Positions 1 through 5,765 of a stretch of DNA of 9,616 nt are shown here, one piece after another. Every line of letters begins with the position of its first letter. The stretch's first letter is position 1. The stretch spans positions 1 through 9,616 of the forward strand of contig CAKQSU010000027.1 of NCBI GenBank assembly GCA_934273135.1. Direction: 5' to 3'. Position numbers and translations under genes: made by a program. The notes beneath the pieces were generated by a model that made no database searches, was not told the origin of the DNA, and saw only the letters and a list, made by a program, of their open reading frames with translations. This stretch comes from an uncultured Clostridia bacterium (lineage in GTDB: Bacteria; Bacillota; Clostridia; Christensenellales; Borkfalkiaceae).

Positions 1-62
1 AAGGCGGCGTTGCTCCAGTCGCCCTCTACGGTCAGCTCTCCCGGGCTGCGGAAGCCGCCGCC
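1..62 (-). other. AroA (EPSP synthase)-like segment fused in frame to accD
   Basis: The last 18 or so codons before the window edge encode GFRSPGELTVEGDWSNAA followed by TT (Phe or Leu). The GDWSNAAF-type motif belongs to the 3-phosphoshikimate 1-carboxyvinyltransferases (AroA) of Firmicutes and has no place in AccD, where the conserved ARMQEG/LMQMAK region is expected. The switch falls at a run of Gly codons (54-62). That run is a sequence both genes could share, because AroA may read TVSGGG and AccD TVSGGA at this point. The match is from memory of the family, not from a search. An assembly chimera is the simplest reading; a true gene break is the alternative. Confidence 0.65.
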
Positions 63-515
63 GGAAACGGTGAAGCCGATAACAGGCAATTTTTCCGCCG
101 TGGCGTATTCGAAAATCGAAGTCACCCTATCTCCCAAAACGGTACCCATCGCGCCCATCATGAATTCCGGGTTCATCGAAAAAATACAGGTTTTTATGCC
201 GTTTATTTTAGCTACTCCGCAGATAACGCCCTCGTTTTCCCCGCTCTTTTTTTCGGCGGAAGCAAACTTTTCTTTATAATCCGGGAAGCTTATCGGGTCC
301 ACGGCTATTCTGCCGCCGAACATCTCGGTAAAACTCCCCTCGTCCACGACGTAATCTATCCTTATTCTTGCGGGAATACGATTATATGCGCCGCACGCGG
401 GGCATGTATAAAAGTTTTCCGCCAAGCTCTTTTCCGCGATTACCGCTTTGCATTTCTGGCAAACGCAAGTATCGGCGGATTCGAGCATTTCTTCAAGCCT
501 TATTTTCTTTTCCAT
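1..515 (-). CDS. accD: Acetyl-CoA carboxylase carboxyltransferase subunit beta (AccD), partial, with a foreign-looking end
   Basis: AccD is the zinc-ribbon beta subunit of the carboxyltransferase that moves CO2 from carboxybiotin to acetyl-CoA, giving malonyl-CoA for fatty acid synthesis in the cytoplasm. I read 171 residues by hand from the ATG at 515. An N-terminal zinc ribbon is present, with Cys19, Cys22, Cys38 and Cys41 (CxxC, 15 residues, CxxC). The crotonase-like core follows, with MMGAMGTVLGDRV near 119-131 and an EYATAEKLPVI stretch leading to SGG at 151-153. The family should then read roughly ARMQEG, but from residue 154 the frame reads GFRSPGELTVEGDWSNAA, which resembles EPSP synthase (AroA). 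AccD therefore appears interrupted at about position 60 of the window. The start is supported by a TAAGGA ribosome site (526-531) that overlaps the fabD stop codon, so translation is probably coupled to fabD. The first 150 residues are secure; the edge is not. Confidence 0.88.
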   Translation of the reverse strand, partial: MEKKIRLEEMLESADTCVCQKCKAVIAEKSLAENFYTCPACGAYNRIPARIRIDYVVDEGSFTEMFGGRIAVDPISFPDYKEKFASAEKKSGENEGVICGVAKINGIKTCIFSMNPEFMMGAMGTVLGDRVTSIFEYATAEKLPVIGFTVSGGGFRSPGELTVEGDWSNAA

Positions 516-528
516 AATAAATAATTCC

Positions 529-1449
529 TTACTTTAAGGTTTCTAAAAGCGCGTTAAGCGAAGCCTTATCCGTCACGGCGTAAGCCTTTGCTTCGGGCAG
601 AGTTCTTGTAACAAAGCCTTTAAGGGTCGCGCCGACGCCCACTTCGATAAAGGTATCGAAGCCGTCCGCATACATGTTTTCAAGTATTTTTTGCCAACGA
701 ACGGGCGAGCAAACTTGCTTGGACAACGCTTCCTTTATTCCCTCTTCAGTTTCGGGGTAAACTTCGCCGCTTCTGTCGGAATACACGGGGATTTTCGCCG
801 CGTGAACGGGAATCGATTCGAGTGCTTTATCGAGAACGAGCGAAGCTTCTTCCATATACGGGGAATGGAACGCGCCGCTTACCGCAAGCTTAACGGCTCT
901 GCCGCCCTCTTTTTTTATAGCGTCCACAAAAGCGTCGAGTTCGTCGAATGCGCCGGCGCACGAAACCTGCCCGGGGCAATTGTAGTTTACGGGGTAAATT
1001 TCTTTAAACTTTGAAGCTACTTTTTCGACCGTTTCGGGCGGAAGCTTCAATGCGGCGACCATGCCGCCCGGGTGGCGTTCGTTAGCCTGTTTCATGGCTT
1101 CGCCCCTTACGCACACGAACTTAAACCCGTCTTCTTCCGAGAAAACTTTTGCGAATGCGAGCGCGGGGATTTCTCCGAGCGAAAACCCGGCAACCGCGTC
1201 GGGTTTTATTCCGTTATCCGCCAAAATTTTAGCGATTGAAAGGTCGGTTAAATATAAACAAGGCTGCGCGTTTTCGGTCATAGTCAGCGTTTGCATATCG
1301 GAATTAAAGCAGATTTCTTTAATTCCCGCTTTAATTTTTTCACCCGAATCGAAAAGATTTTTTGCCGTTACGTTATCGTCGTAAAAATCCTTGCACATTC
1401 CGACGGTCTGCGCGCCCTGCCCGGAAAACAAAAATGCGATTTTACCCAT
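529..1449 (-). CDS. fabD: Malonyl-CoA:ACP transacylase (FabD)
   Basis: FabD transfers malonyl from CoA to the phosphopantetheine of acyl carrier protein, supplying the extender unit to the ketosynthase. The 306-residue length is normal for the family. Visible motifs are GQGAQ at 10-14 (oxyanion/Gln), the nucleophile motif GFSLGE at 88-93 with Ser90, the carboxylate-binding Arg115 in VCVRGEAMKQA, the NYNCPGQ segment near 155-161, the catalytic His195 in GAFHSPYM, and the late GVGATLKGF segment. The nucleophile motif is usually GHSLGE; here the residue before Ser is Phe89. The ATG at 1449 is chosen because a GGAGG ribosome site (1456-1460) sits 6 bases upstream, inside the last codons of fabZ. 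Only 2 bases separate the fabZ stop from this start, so the two are almost certainly translated together. accD follows 13 bases downstream. Confidence 0.96.
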   Translation of the reverse strand: MGKIAFLFSGQGAQTVGMCKDFYDDNVTAKNLFDSGEKIKAGIKEICFNSDMQTLTMTENAQPCLYLTDLSIAKILADNGIKPDAVAGFSLGEIPALAFAKVFSEEDGFKFVCVRGEAMKQANERHPGGMVAALKLPPETVEKVASKFKEIYPVNYNCPGQVSCAGAFDELDAFVDAIKKEGGRAVKLAVSGAFHSPYMEEASLVLDKALESIPVHAAKIPVYSDRSGEVYPETEEGIKEALSKQVCSPVRWQKILENMYADGFDTFIEVGVGATLKGFVTRTLPEAKAYAVTDKASLNALLETLK

Positions 1450-1451
1450 TT

Positions 1452-1901
1452 TTAACCTCCGTAAATCGTGGACTTAGGCACCTTTGTGAACGAAAGGTTG
1501 CCCTTAACGCGCGTTTCGCCGTCGACTTTCACGTTAGCGGCAAAGGAAAGCAGAGGTCCGTTTCCGCCGTTCGTCTTTTCAACGGTTATAACGAGCTGGT
1601 CGCCCGGGATACAAGGTTTTACGAACTTGAACCCGTCGACTTTCAAAAGAACGTATAAGGTATCTTCGTCCGTGCCGTTTGCTTCGGCGGCAATCGAGCA
1701 GAGCTGAGCGCACGCTTCTATAATAAGCACGCCCGGCATAATGGGGCTGTCCGGAAAATGCCCGGCAAAATACGGCTCGTTGACCGAAAGGTTTTTAAGC
1801 CCCACCGCGCGGGTGCCTTGCTCGATTTCAAGCACTCTGTCTATCATCTGGAACGGCGGGCGTTGTTTTATCCTCTTGTTTACTTCGAATATGTTCATCA
1901 T
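1452..1901 (-). CDS. fabZ: 3-hydroxyacyl-ACP dehydratase (FabZ)
   Basis: FabZ removes water from 3-hydroxyacyl-ACP to give the trans-2-enoyl-ACP in each elongation cycle. It is a small hotdog-fold protein. The catalytic pair is visible as His48 in AGHFPDSPIMPG and Glu62 in IIEACAQL. The N-terminal segment RPPFQMIDRV at 14-23 is the usual substrate-tunnel region. The start is taken at the ATG at 1901, giving 149 residues, rather than an in-frame ATG 51 bases upstream inside fabG. A GGAGGA ribosome site at 1911-1916 lies about 9 bases before it, and its ATGA overlaps the fabG stop, a typical coupled junction. A second ATG follows immediately at 1898 and could also serve. The encoded protein runs to the fabD ribosome site, showing dense operon packing. 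Confidence 0.95.
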   Translation of the reverse strand: MMNIFEVNKRIKQRPPFQMIDRVLEIEQGTRAVGLKNLSVNEPYFAGHFPDSPIMPGVLIIEACAQLCSIAAEANGTDEDTLYVLLKVDGFKFVKPCIPGDQLVITVEKTNGGNGPLLSFAANVKVDGETRVKGNLSFTKVPKSTIYGG

Positions 1902-2629
1902 AAGGAAAGTCCTCCGTCCATAGTGAGTATTTGCCCGGTCATGTACGAGCAAGCGTCGGAAGCGAGAACGGAAACGAGGGAAGCCACCTCTTCAACCTCC
2001 GCAAGGCGGTGAAGCGGAATGGCTTTTAAGTATTCTTCCTTCTTTTCTTCGGGGATATGGTCGAGCATTTCCGTGCGAACAAACCCCGGCGCGACTGCGT
2101 TGACCCTTATTCCGTAACCGCCGAGTTCCTTTGCCATCGTGCGGGTGAGCGCGTTGACCGCGCCCTTGGTTGCGGAATACACGGTCTGCCCGGCAAGCGC
2201 GAAGCTTCCGCTGACCGAGGACATATTGATTATAACGCCCGATTTTTTGCGGAACATTTTAAGCGCGACCTGCTGCGACATGTAAAAGTATCCTTTTACG
2301 TTCAAATCGAAGCATTTATCTAACGTGTCCGGGTTCATCATCAAAAGATATTCGTCGCGTACTATCCCCGCGTTATTGACGAGCAAATCTATTCCGCCGA
2401 AATCTTTGTCTATTTCCCTTACCATTTTTCTCACGGCGTCCTTGTCGGAAACGTCGGCTTTGTAAAGCTTAGCCGTACCGCCGTTGTTTACTATTTCATC
2501 GAGGACTTTTTTCGCTTCCTCGTCGTTGTGCGCGTAGTTTACCGCAACGGCGTAACCGTCCGCGGCAAGGCGCAAAGCGCAAGCTTTTCCTATTCCTTTC
2601 GACGCGCCCGTGACTATTGCAACTTTCAT
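1898..2629 (-). CDS. fabG: 3-oxoacyl-ACP reductase (FabG)
   Basis: FabG reduces 3-ketoacyl-ACP to 3-hydroxyacyl-ACP with NADPH. It is a 243-residue classical short-chain dehydrogenase. The cofactor loop TGASKGIG is at 7-14, NNAG at about 85-88, and the full catalytic tetrad is in place: Asn110, Ser138, Tyr151 and Lys155 (YSATK). The PGFVRTEM segment at 181-188 and the GQILTMDGG ending are typical FabG features. The start at 2629 has a CGGAG ribosome site about 10 bases upstream. The gene follows the ketosynthase after an 83-base gap, the largest within this operon, and its stop codon overlaps the fabZ start by 4 bases. Family assignment by operon context makes FabG much more likely than another SDR. 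Confidence 0.96.
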   Translation of the reverse strand: MKVAIVTGASKGIGKACALRLAADGYAVAVNYAHNDEEAKKVLDEIVNNGGTAKLYKADVSDKDAVRKMVREIDKDFGGIDLLVNNAGIVRDEYLLMMNPDTLDKCFDLNVKGYFYMSQQVALKMFRKKSGVIINMSSVSGSFALAGQTVYSATKGAVNALTRTMAKELGGYGIRVNAVAPGFVRTEMLDHIPEEKKEEYLKAIPLHRLAEVEEVASLVSVLASDACSYMTGQILTMDGGLSL

Positions 2630-2659
2630 ATATAAAATCTCCGTTTTTTTAATATTTAA

Positions 2660-2679
2660 GGGGAGTCTTGCGGCTCCCC
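2660..2679 (-). other. Intercistronic hairpin between the ketosynthase gene and fabG
   Basis: An 8-base-pair GC-rich stem (arms 2660-2667 and 2672-2679, including one G-T pair) closes a four-base loop (2668-2671). In the transcribed minus direction the stem is followed by CTTAAATATT rather than a run of T, so it does not look like an efficient terminator. It may mark RNA processing or moderate the ratio of the two parts of the operon transcript; that role is a guess. Confidence 0.45.
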
Positions 2680-2712
2680 CTTTTCAGCCGCCTATTTATG
2701 ACAAAACGGCAA

Positions 2713-5097
2713 TTACTTTGTGATAACGAGGGCGCAGTACGAACCGCCCGAGCCGAAAGATATCGCAAGAATATTGTTTAATTTTTCGCCTTTTACGGTC
2801 GTTTTTTGCTTCTTGTCGCCGCTTATAAGATAAGCATCGCTTTCTTTAAGTTCGCCCGAGAGTAAAAGCGCGCCGTGCATCGCCGCAAGGGCAGCCGAAG
2901 CGGCTCTTGCTTCGCCCGTTCTTTCTTTTACGGAAATAACGGGAACGGCTTTGTGCTTAAACGTTCTTTCGATAAACCCGAGTTCGATATCGTCAACGAC
3001 CTTGTGTCCGTCGGCAAAACCGATAACCGCGTCTATATCGTCAATCGAAACGCCGCTGTCGATGAGCGCGAGCTTAACGGCTTCGTCTAAAGCTTCGTCC
3101 GAGCCTTTAATCGTGCCGAAAGGAACGCTTTTGTGCGCCATGCCGTAGCCCGAAACGTGCGCGTAAACCTTTGCGCCGCGCTTTTTCGCTTCTTCTTCCG
3201 ATTCGAGCATTACGGAAATACTGCCGTCGGAAAGCGAGAATTTATCCTTGCCCGCATACGGCGCGACGTACCCGTCCGCTACAAGGTCAAGCCCTTTGTA
3301 GAGTTCGTCCATAATGTCGCTGTTTTCGTCCGAACCGGTGGCGAGCATAGCGTCCGCCCAGCCGTTGCGCAAAACGTTCATGGCGTAAGCAAAGCTCTGC
3401 AAGCCCGACTGCGCGCCGTTTGTGACCGTTACGTTGTAGCCCTTAACGCCCGCGCAAATGGAGAGGTACCCGCCCGCCGCGTTGTAAACGGTGTTGGGGA
3501 ACTTGAACGCGCTGCCGTGAGCGTTGCCGTGTTCGGCGATGAGCGTTTCAAAATCGCACCCGGGACCGAGAGCTCCCTCGGAAGTACCTACGATAATACC
3601 CGTCTTAAACGCGTTTTCTTCGGTTAATTCGTAATTTGCGTCCTTTAAAGCGTACATGCCCGAAACGGCTTGCAACTGCGAGAAGTTGTCGAGCTTGCGG
3701 TAAAACGCCATTTTAAGACCGAGCGGGTTGTAGTCGTCTGTCGAAACGGTCGATCTGACGCTGCCCTCTTCAATCTTTTTGCCCGCTTTGTACGCTTCTA
3801 TATAAGTTTCAACGCCGTTTCCGAGCGGAGAAACAATGCCTAAGCCCGTTATAACGATGGGCTTTTTAACGCATTTATCCTTTACTTCGCCTCTGTCTTT
3901 AGAAAAGATTATGCTTGCGTTGTTGCCGCCGAATGCAAACGAGTTGCTCATTACGGCATGAAGCGTCTTTTCCCTTACTTTGTTCGGTACAAAGTCTATC
4001 TTGCCCGCCTTTTCTTTGAGGGCTTCTAAATCTTCGTCCGTGTAGCCCGCGGTCGCCGGGACTACGTTTTCATAAAGAGCTTTGACGGAAAGCACCGCTT
4101 CGATTGCGCCCGCCGCCCCTAAGCAATGCCCCGTGAGGGCTTTGGTGGAGCTAACGGACAAATCGTCGTTCTTGCCGTCGAATATGGTGTGAAGCGATAA
4201 AAATTCCGCCTCGTCGTTTTTAGCCGTACCCGTGCCGTGAGCGTTGATGTAGCCGACGTCCCCTTCGGTAAGCCCCGAATGAGCCATCGCGCTTCTTATG
4301 GCGACCATCTGCCCTTCGCCGTCCGGGCGGGGCGCGGTTATATGGTGAGCGTCGGAGGAAATCCCCGCGCCTAAAACTTCGCAGTAAATCTTCGCGCCGC
4401 GCGCCTCGGCATGTTCGAGCGACTCTATAACGAGCGCGCCCGCGCCTTCGCCGAGCGTTATGCCGTGCGAACGGTTAAACGGGTGGCATCCGTTTTCGTC
4501 GAGCGCGTGAAGTGCCAGAAAGCCCGCGTAAGGAACGGAAGCGAACGCGTCCGACCCGCCGGCGATAACAACGTCGGCTTTGCCGGCTCTTATAAGGTCC
4601 GCAGCGTAAGCCACGCTTATCGTACCCGCCGCGCAGGCGTTTGCAACGTTAGTTACGACTCCGCCCGCTTCAACGCTTTCCGCAACCGCGTTTGCGATAG
4701 AGGAAATAGGCATTTTCGCGATATCTTCTTCGGGCTTAGCTTTCGTATAGTAATGTTCTATGCTCTTTACGCCGCCTACGCAGCTGCCCATGATAACGCT
4801 TGCTTTTTTGTCGCCGTCAAACTTTTCAAGCTTAGCGTCCGACAAAGCTTCCTCCGCGGCTTTTACCGCTAAGCGAACGCTCCTGTCGGGGTTGCCTTCG
4901 TCTTTTACGGCGTTGAAAGCGGAATCTTTAACTTCCGCCGCGTAATCGGCATAGCAATTTTGAGTGTCGACGGTGTGCGTATGGTCTATTCCGCTTTTGG
5001 AAGCAAGAACGCTCGCCCAGCACTCGTCGACGTTACTGCCGATCGCGCTTATCATGCCTAAGCCCGTAACGACGCAACGCAATTTTTTGTCCGTCAT
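2713..5097 (-). CDS. fabF: Fused ketosynthase: active FabF domain plus inactive chain-length-factor-like domain
   Basis: This 794-residue protein is about twice the length of a normal FabF (around 410) and contains two complete ketosynthase folds. Domain 1 (about 6-400) has VVTGLGMISAIG, the nucleophile Cys155 in NACAAGT, His287 in NAHGTGT, Lys319 and His324 in STKALTGH, and the closing NSFAFGGNN loop; it should condense malonyl-ACP with acyl-ACP. Domain 2 (about 412-794) starts again with IVITGLGIVSPLG, but by my alignment has Ala562 where Cys is expected (TNGAQSG), Asp696 for the first His (FADGHK), Lys724 kept, and Glu729 for the second His. It should therefore be non-catalytic, as the chain-length factor is in type II polyketide KS/CLF heterodimers. 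A short charged linker (about 400-411) joins them, with no sign of a frameshift. An AGG-rich ribosome site lies at 5106-5115; acpP is 20 bases upstream. The gene symbol applies to domain 1. Confidence 0.93.
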   Translation of the reverse strand: MTDKKLRCVVTGLGMISAIGSNVDECWASVLASKSGIDHTHTVDTQNCYADYAAEVKDSAFNAVKDEGNPDRSVRLAVKAAEEALSDAKLEKFDGDKKASVIMGSCVGGVKSIEHYYTKAKPEEDIAKMPISSIANAVAESVEAGGVVTNVANACAAGTISVAYAADLIRAGKADVVIAGGSDAFASVPYAGFLALHALDENGCHPFNRSHGITLGEGAGALVIESLEHAEARGAKIYCEVLGAGISSDAHHITAPRPDGEGQMVAIRSAMAHSGLTEGDVGYINAHGTGTAKNDEAEFLSLHTIFDGKNDDLSVSSTKALTGHCLGAAGAIEAVLSVKALYENVVPATAGYTDEDLEALKEKAGKIDFVPNKVREKTLHAVMSNSFAFGGNNASIIFSKDRGEVKDKCVKKPIVITGLGIVSPLGNGVETYIEAYKAGKKIEEGSVRSTVSTDDYNPLGLKMAFYRKLDNFSQLQAVSGMYALKDANYELTEENAFKTGIIVGTSEGALGPGCDFETLIAEHGNAHGSAFKFPNTVYNAAGGYLSICAGVKGYNVTVTNGAQSGLQSFAYAMNVLRNGWADAMLATGSDENSDIMDELYKGLDLVADGYVAPYAGKDKFSLSDGSISVMLESEEEAKKRGAKVYAHVSGYGMAHKSVPFGTIKGSDEALDEAVKLALIDSGVSIDDIDAVIGFADGHKVVDDIELGFIERTFKHKAVPVISVKERTGEARAASAALAAMHGALLLSGELKESDAYLISGDKKQKTTVKGEKLNNILAISFGSGGSYCALVITK

Positions 5098-5117
5098 CGT
5101 CTGAACCTACCTTTTGC

Positions 5118-5369
5118 TTACTCGGCGTGAGCGACTACGTACGCCGCGATAGCGTCGATATTGTAGAAGTTTTCTTTGCCTACGCCCGTCATGTTTACGC
5201 CGTATTCGTCGTCAACGGCGGAGATGATTTCGAGCGAGTCGATGGAATCGAGACCGATTTCGCCGTCGCCGAAAAGCTGGGTGTCGTAGTTCAAAATGTC
5301 GGCTTCAACGCCGAGTCTGTCTACTATTACGTCTTTTAATGTTTCTTTTACTTTGTTTACGTCTAACAT
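5118..5369 (-). CDS. acpP: Acyl carrier protein
   Basis: The 83-residue acidic protein is a carrier for growing acyl chains, attached through phosphopantetheine. The attachment Ser is most likely Ser42 in GLDSIDSLEI, aligned with the DSLDTVEL motif of standard ACP. The four-helix pattern is plausible across its length, with an acidic recognition helix (EIISAVDDEYGV) after the Ser. Compared with E. coli-type AcpP, the loop before the Ser is longer (LFGDGEIGLDS), a form I associate with ACPs that serve KS/CLF systems. An AAGGAG ribosome site (5380-5385) lies 10 bases before the ATG at 5369. It is the first gene of the fatty acid operon, preceded by an AT-rich leader, and it sits directly before the fused ketosynthase. 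Confidence 0.94.
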   Translation of the reverse strand: MLDVNKVKETLKDVIVDRLGVEADILNYDTQLFGDGEIGLDSIDSLEIISAVDDEYGVNMTGVGKENFYNIDAIAAYVVAHAE

Positions 5370-5405
5370 TGGATATGTACTCCTTATATATAATCGAATT
5401 TATTT

Positions 5406-5438
5406 TCGGCACAAAAAGCATAGTCCGCCCCTTGCCGA
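5406..5438 (-). promoter_or_regulatory. Hairpin in the acpP leader
   Basis: TCGGCA (5406-5411) and TGCCGA (5433-5438) form a perfect 6-base-pair inverted repeat with a 21-base loop in the untranslated leader of acpP. If the candidate -10 box at 5446-5451 is used, transcription would start at about 5439 and the stem would lie at the very 5' end of the mRNA, a position that can protect a transcript. It matches no riboswitch class that I recognise. Confidence 0.25.
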
Positions 5439-5445
5439 CGGAAAG

Positions 5446-5454
5446 ATTATCGCA
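5446..5454 (-). promoter_or_regulatory. Candidate extended -10 element for the fatty acid operon
   Basis: On the minus strand this reads TGCGATAAT, an extended -10 of the form TGnTATAAT with one mismatch, about 77 bases before the acpP start codon. No good TTGACA box is visible 16-18 bases upstream. An alternative TATAAT lies at 5549-5554 on the same strand, also without a convincing -35 box. A promoter must exist between the terminator at 5609 and acpP, but which of these is used cannot be decided from the sequence. I saw no clear FapR or FabT operator. Confidence 0.25.
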
Positions 5455-5608
5455 CAGAAATATAAACTGAAAATTAACTATGAATTTTTTACAATCGTTT
5501 TTATTGCTTTTTTCGATTTTTTCACTTATTTTTCGCTTTTTTTATCGAATTATATCGCATTTTATCGAAAAATGCGGAATGTTTTTCTATATAATCTCAC
5601 AAAAACGC

Positions 5609-5642
5609 AAAAATGCTTCCTTGCCCACGTGAGCAAGGAAGC
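5609..5642 (-). terminator. Intrinsic terminator of the peptide importer operon
   Basis: A perfect 10-base-pair stem (GCTTCCTTGC at 5615-5624 with GCAAGGAAGC at 5633-5642) encloses an 8-base loop. Read on the minus strand it is followed by A and then TTTTT (5609-5613), with a second TTTTT shortly after. This is the expected layout for a rho-independent terminator of genes coming from the right. It lies about 123 bases after the stop codon of the binding-protein gene and upstream of acpP, so it should insulate the fatty acid operon. On the plus strand the stem is followed only by TTTT. Confidence 0.85.
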
Positions 5643-5655
5643 GTTTTGAGAGATT

Positions 5656-5730
5656 AAAAATTCAAATGCAATGGCGGGTATCGATAAAGCCGTAAAGCAA
5701 TGACTTTAACCGTCAACCGCTTGAATTTTT
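5656..5730 (-). other. Possible structured 3' untranslated segment
   Basis: AAAAATTCAA (5656-5665) and TTGAATTTTT (5721-5730) are perfect inverted repeats 55 bases apart. In the minus-strand RNA, further pairing can be drawn inside: GCGG with CCGC next to the outer stem, and a UGAC/GUCA hairpin with a 7-base loop. It lies between the binding-protein stop codon and the terminator, so it would be part of the mRNA 3' end or of a small RNA released from it. No known RNA family is recognised. Confidence 0.3.
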
Positions 5731-5765
5731 GTTTTTTACCGTTAGATAAGATTCCGACGGATTTC

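Larger units (their letters stand above)
5370..5765. other. AT-rich intergenic region between the peptide importer and the fatty acid operon
   Basis: This 396-base stretch has no believable gene; the only open frames are short, AT-driven and lack family character. From right to left it contains a 10-base inverted repeat (5656-5665 with 5721-5730), an intrinsic terminator (5609-5642), and a poly-T/A tract with repeated TCGA/TCGC motifs (about 5513-5570), including three 10-base-spaced units at 5541-5570. Candidate promoter elements and the acpP leader hairpin follow. It separates two transcription units that run in the same direction. Confidence 0.7.

Noticed and set aside
1452..1952. Longer fabZ start at 1952
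   Set aside because: The extra 17 residues lie in another frame of fabG and match nothing in FabZ; the ATG at 1901 has a well-placed ribosome site and the expected length.
2660..2679. Hairpin between the ketosynthase gene and fabG as a true terminator
   Set aside because: No T run follows in the direction of transcription, and the downstream genes clearly belong to the same pathway.
3133..3627. A 164-codon plus-strand open frame opposite the ketosynthase, and similar ones at 4411-4872 and 691-1014
   Set aside because: They are antisense shadows with biased Arg/Val composition and no motifs.
5370..5610. FapR or FabT operator upstream of acpP
   Set aside because: Several AT-rich near-palindromes can be drawn, but none matches the consensus sites closely enough to claim.
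5643..5765. Decayed remnant of a second copy of the binding-protein C-terminal part after its stop codon
   Set aside because: Reading the minus strand downstream of the stop I found no residual YLYN/NQEW-type sequence; the region is non-coding.
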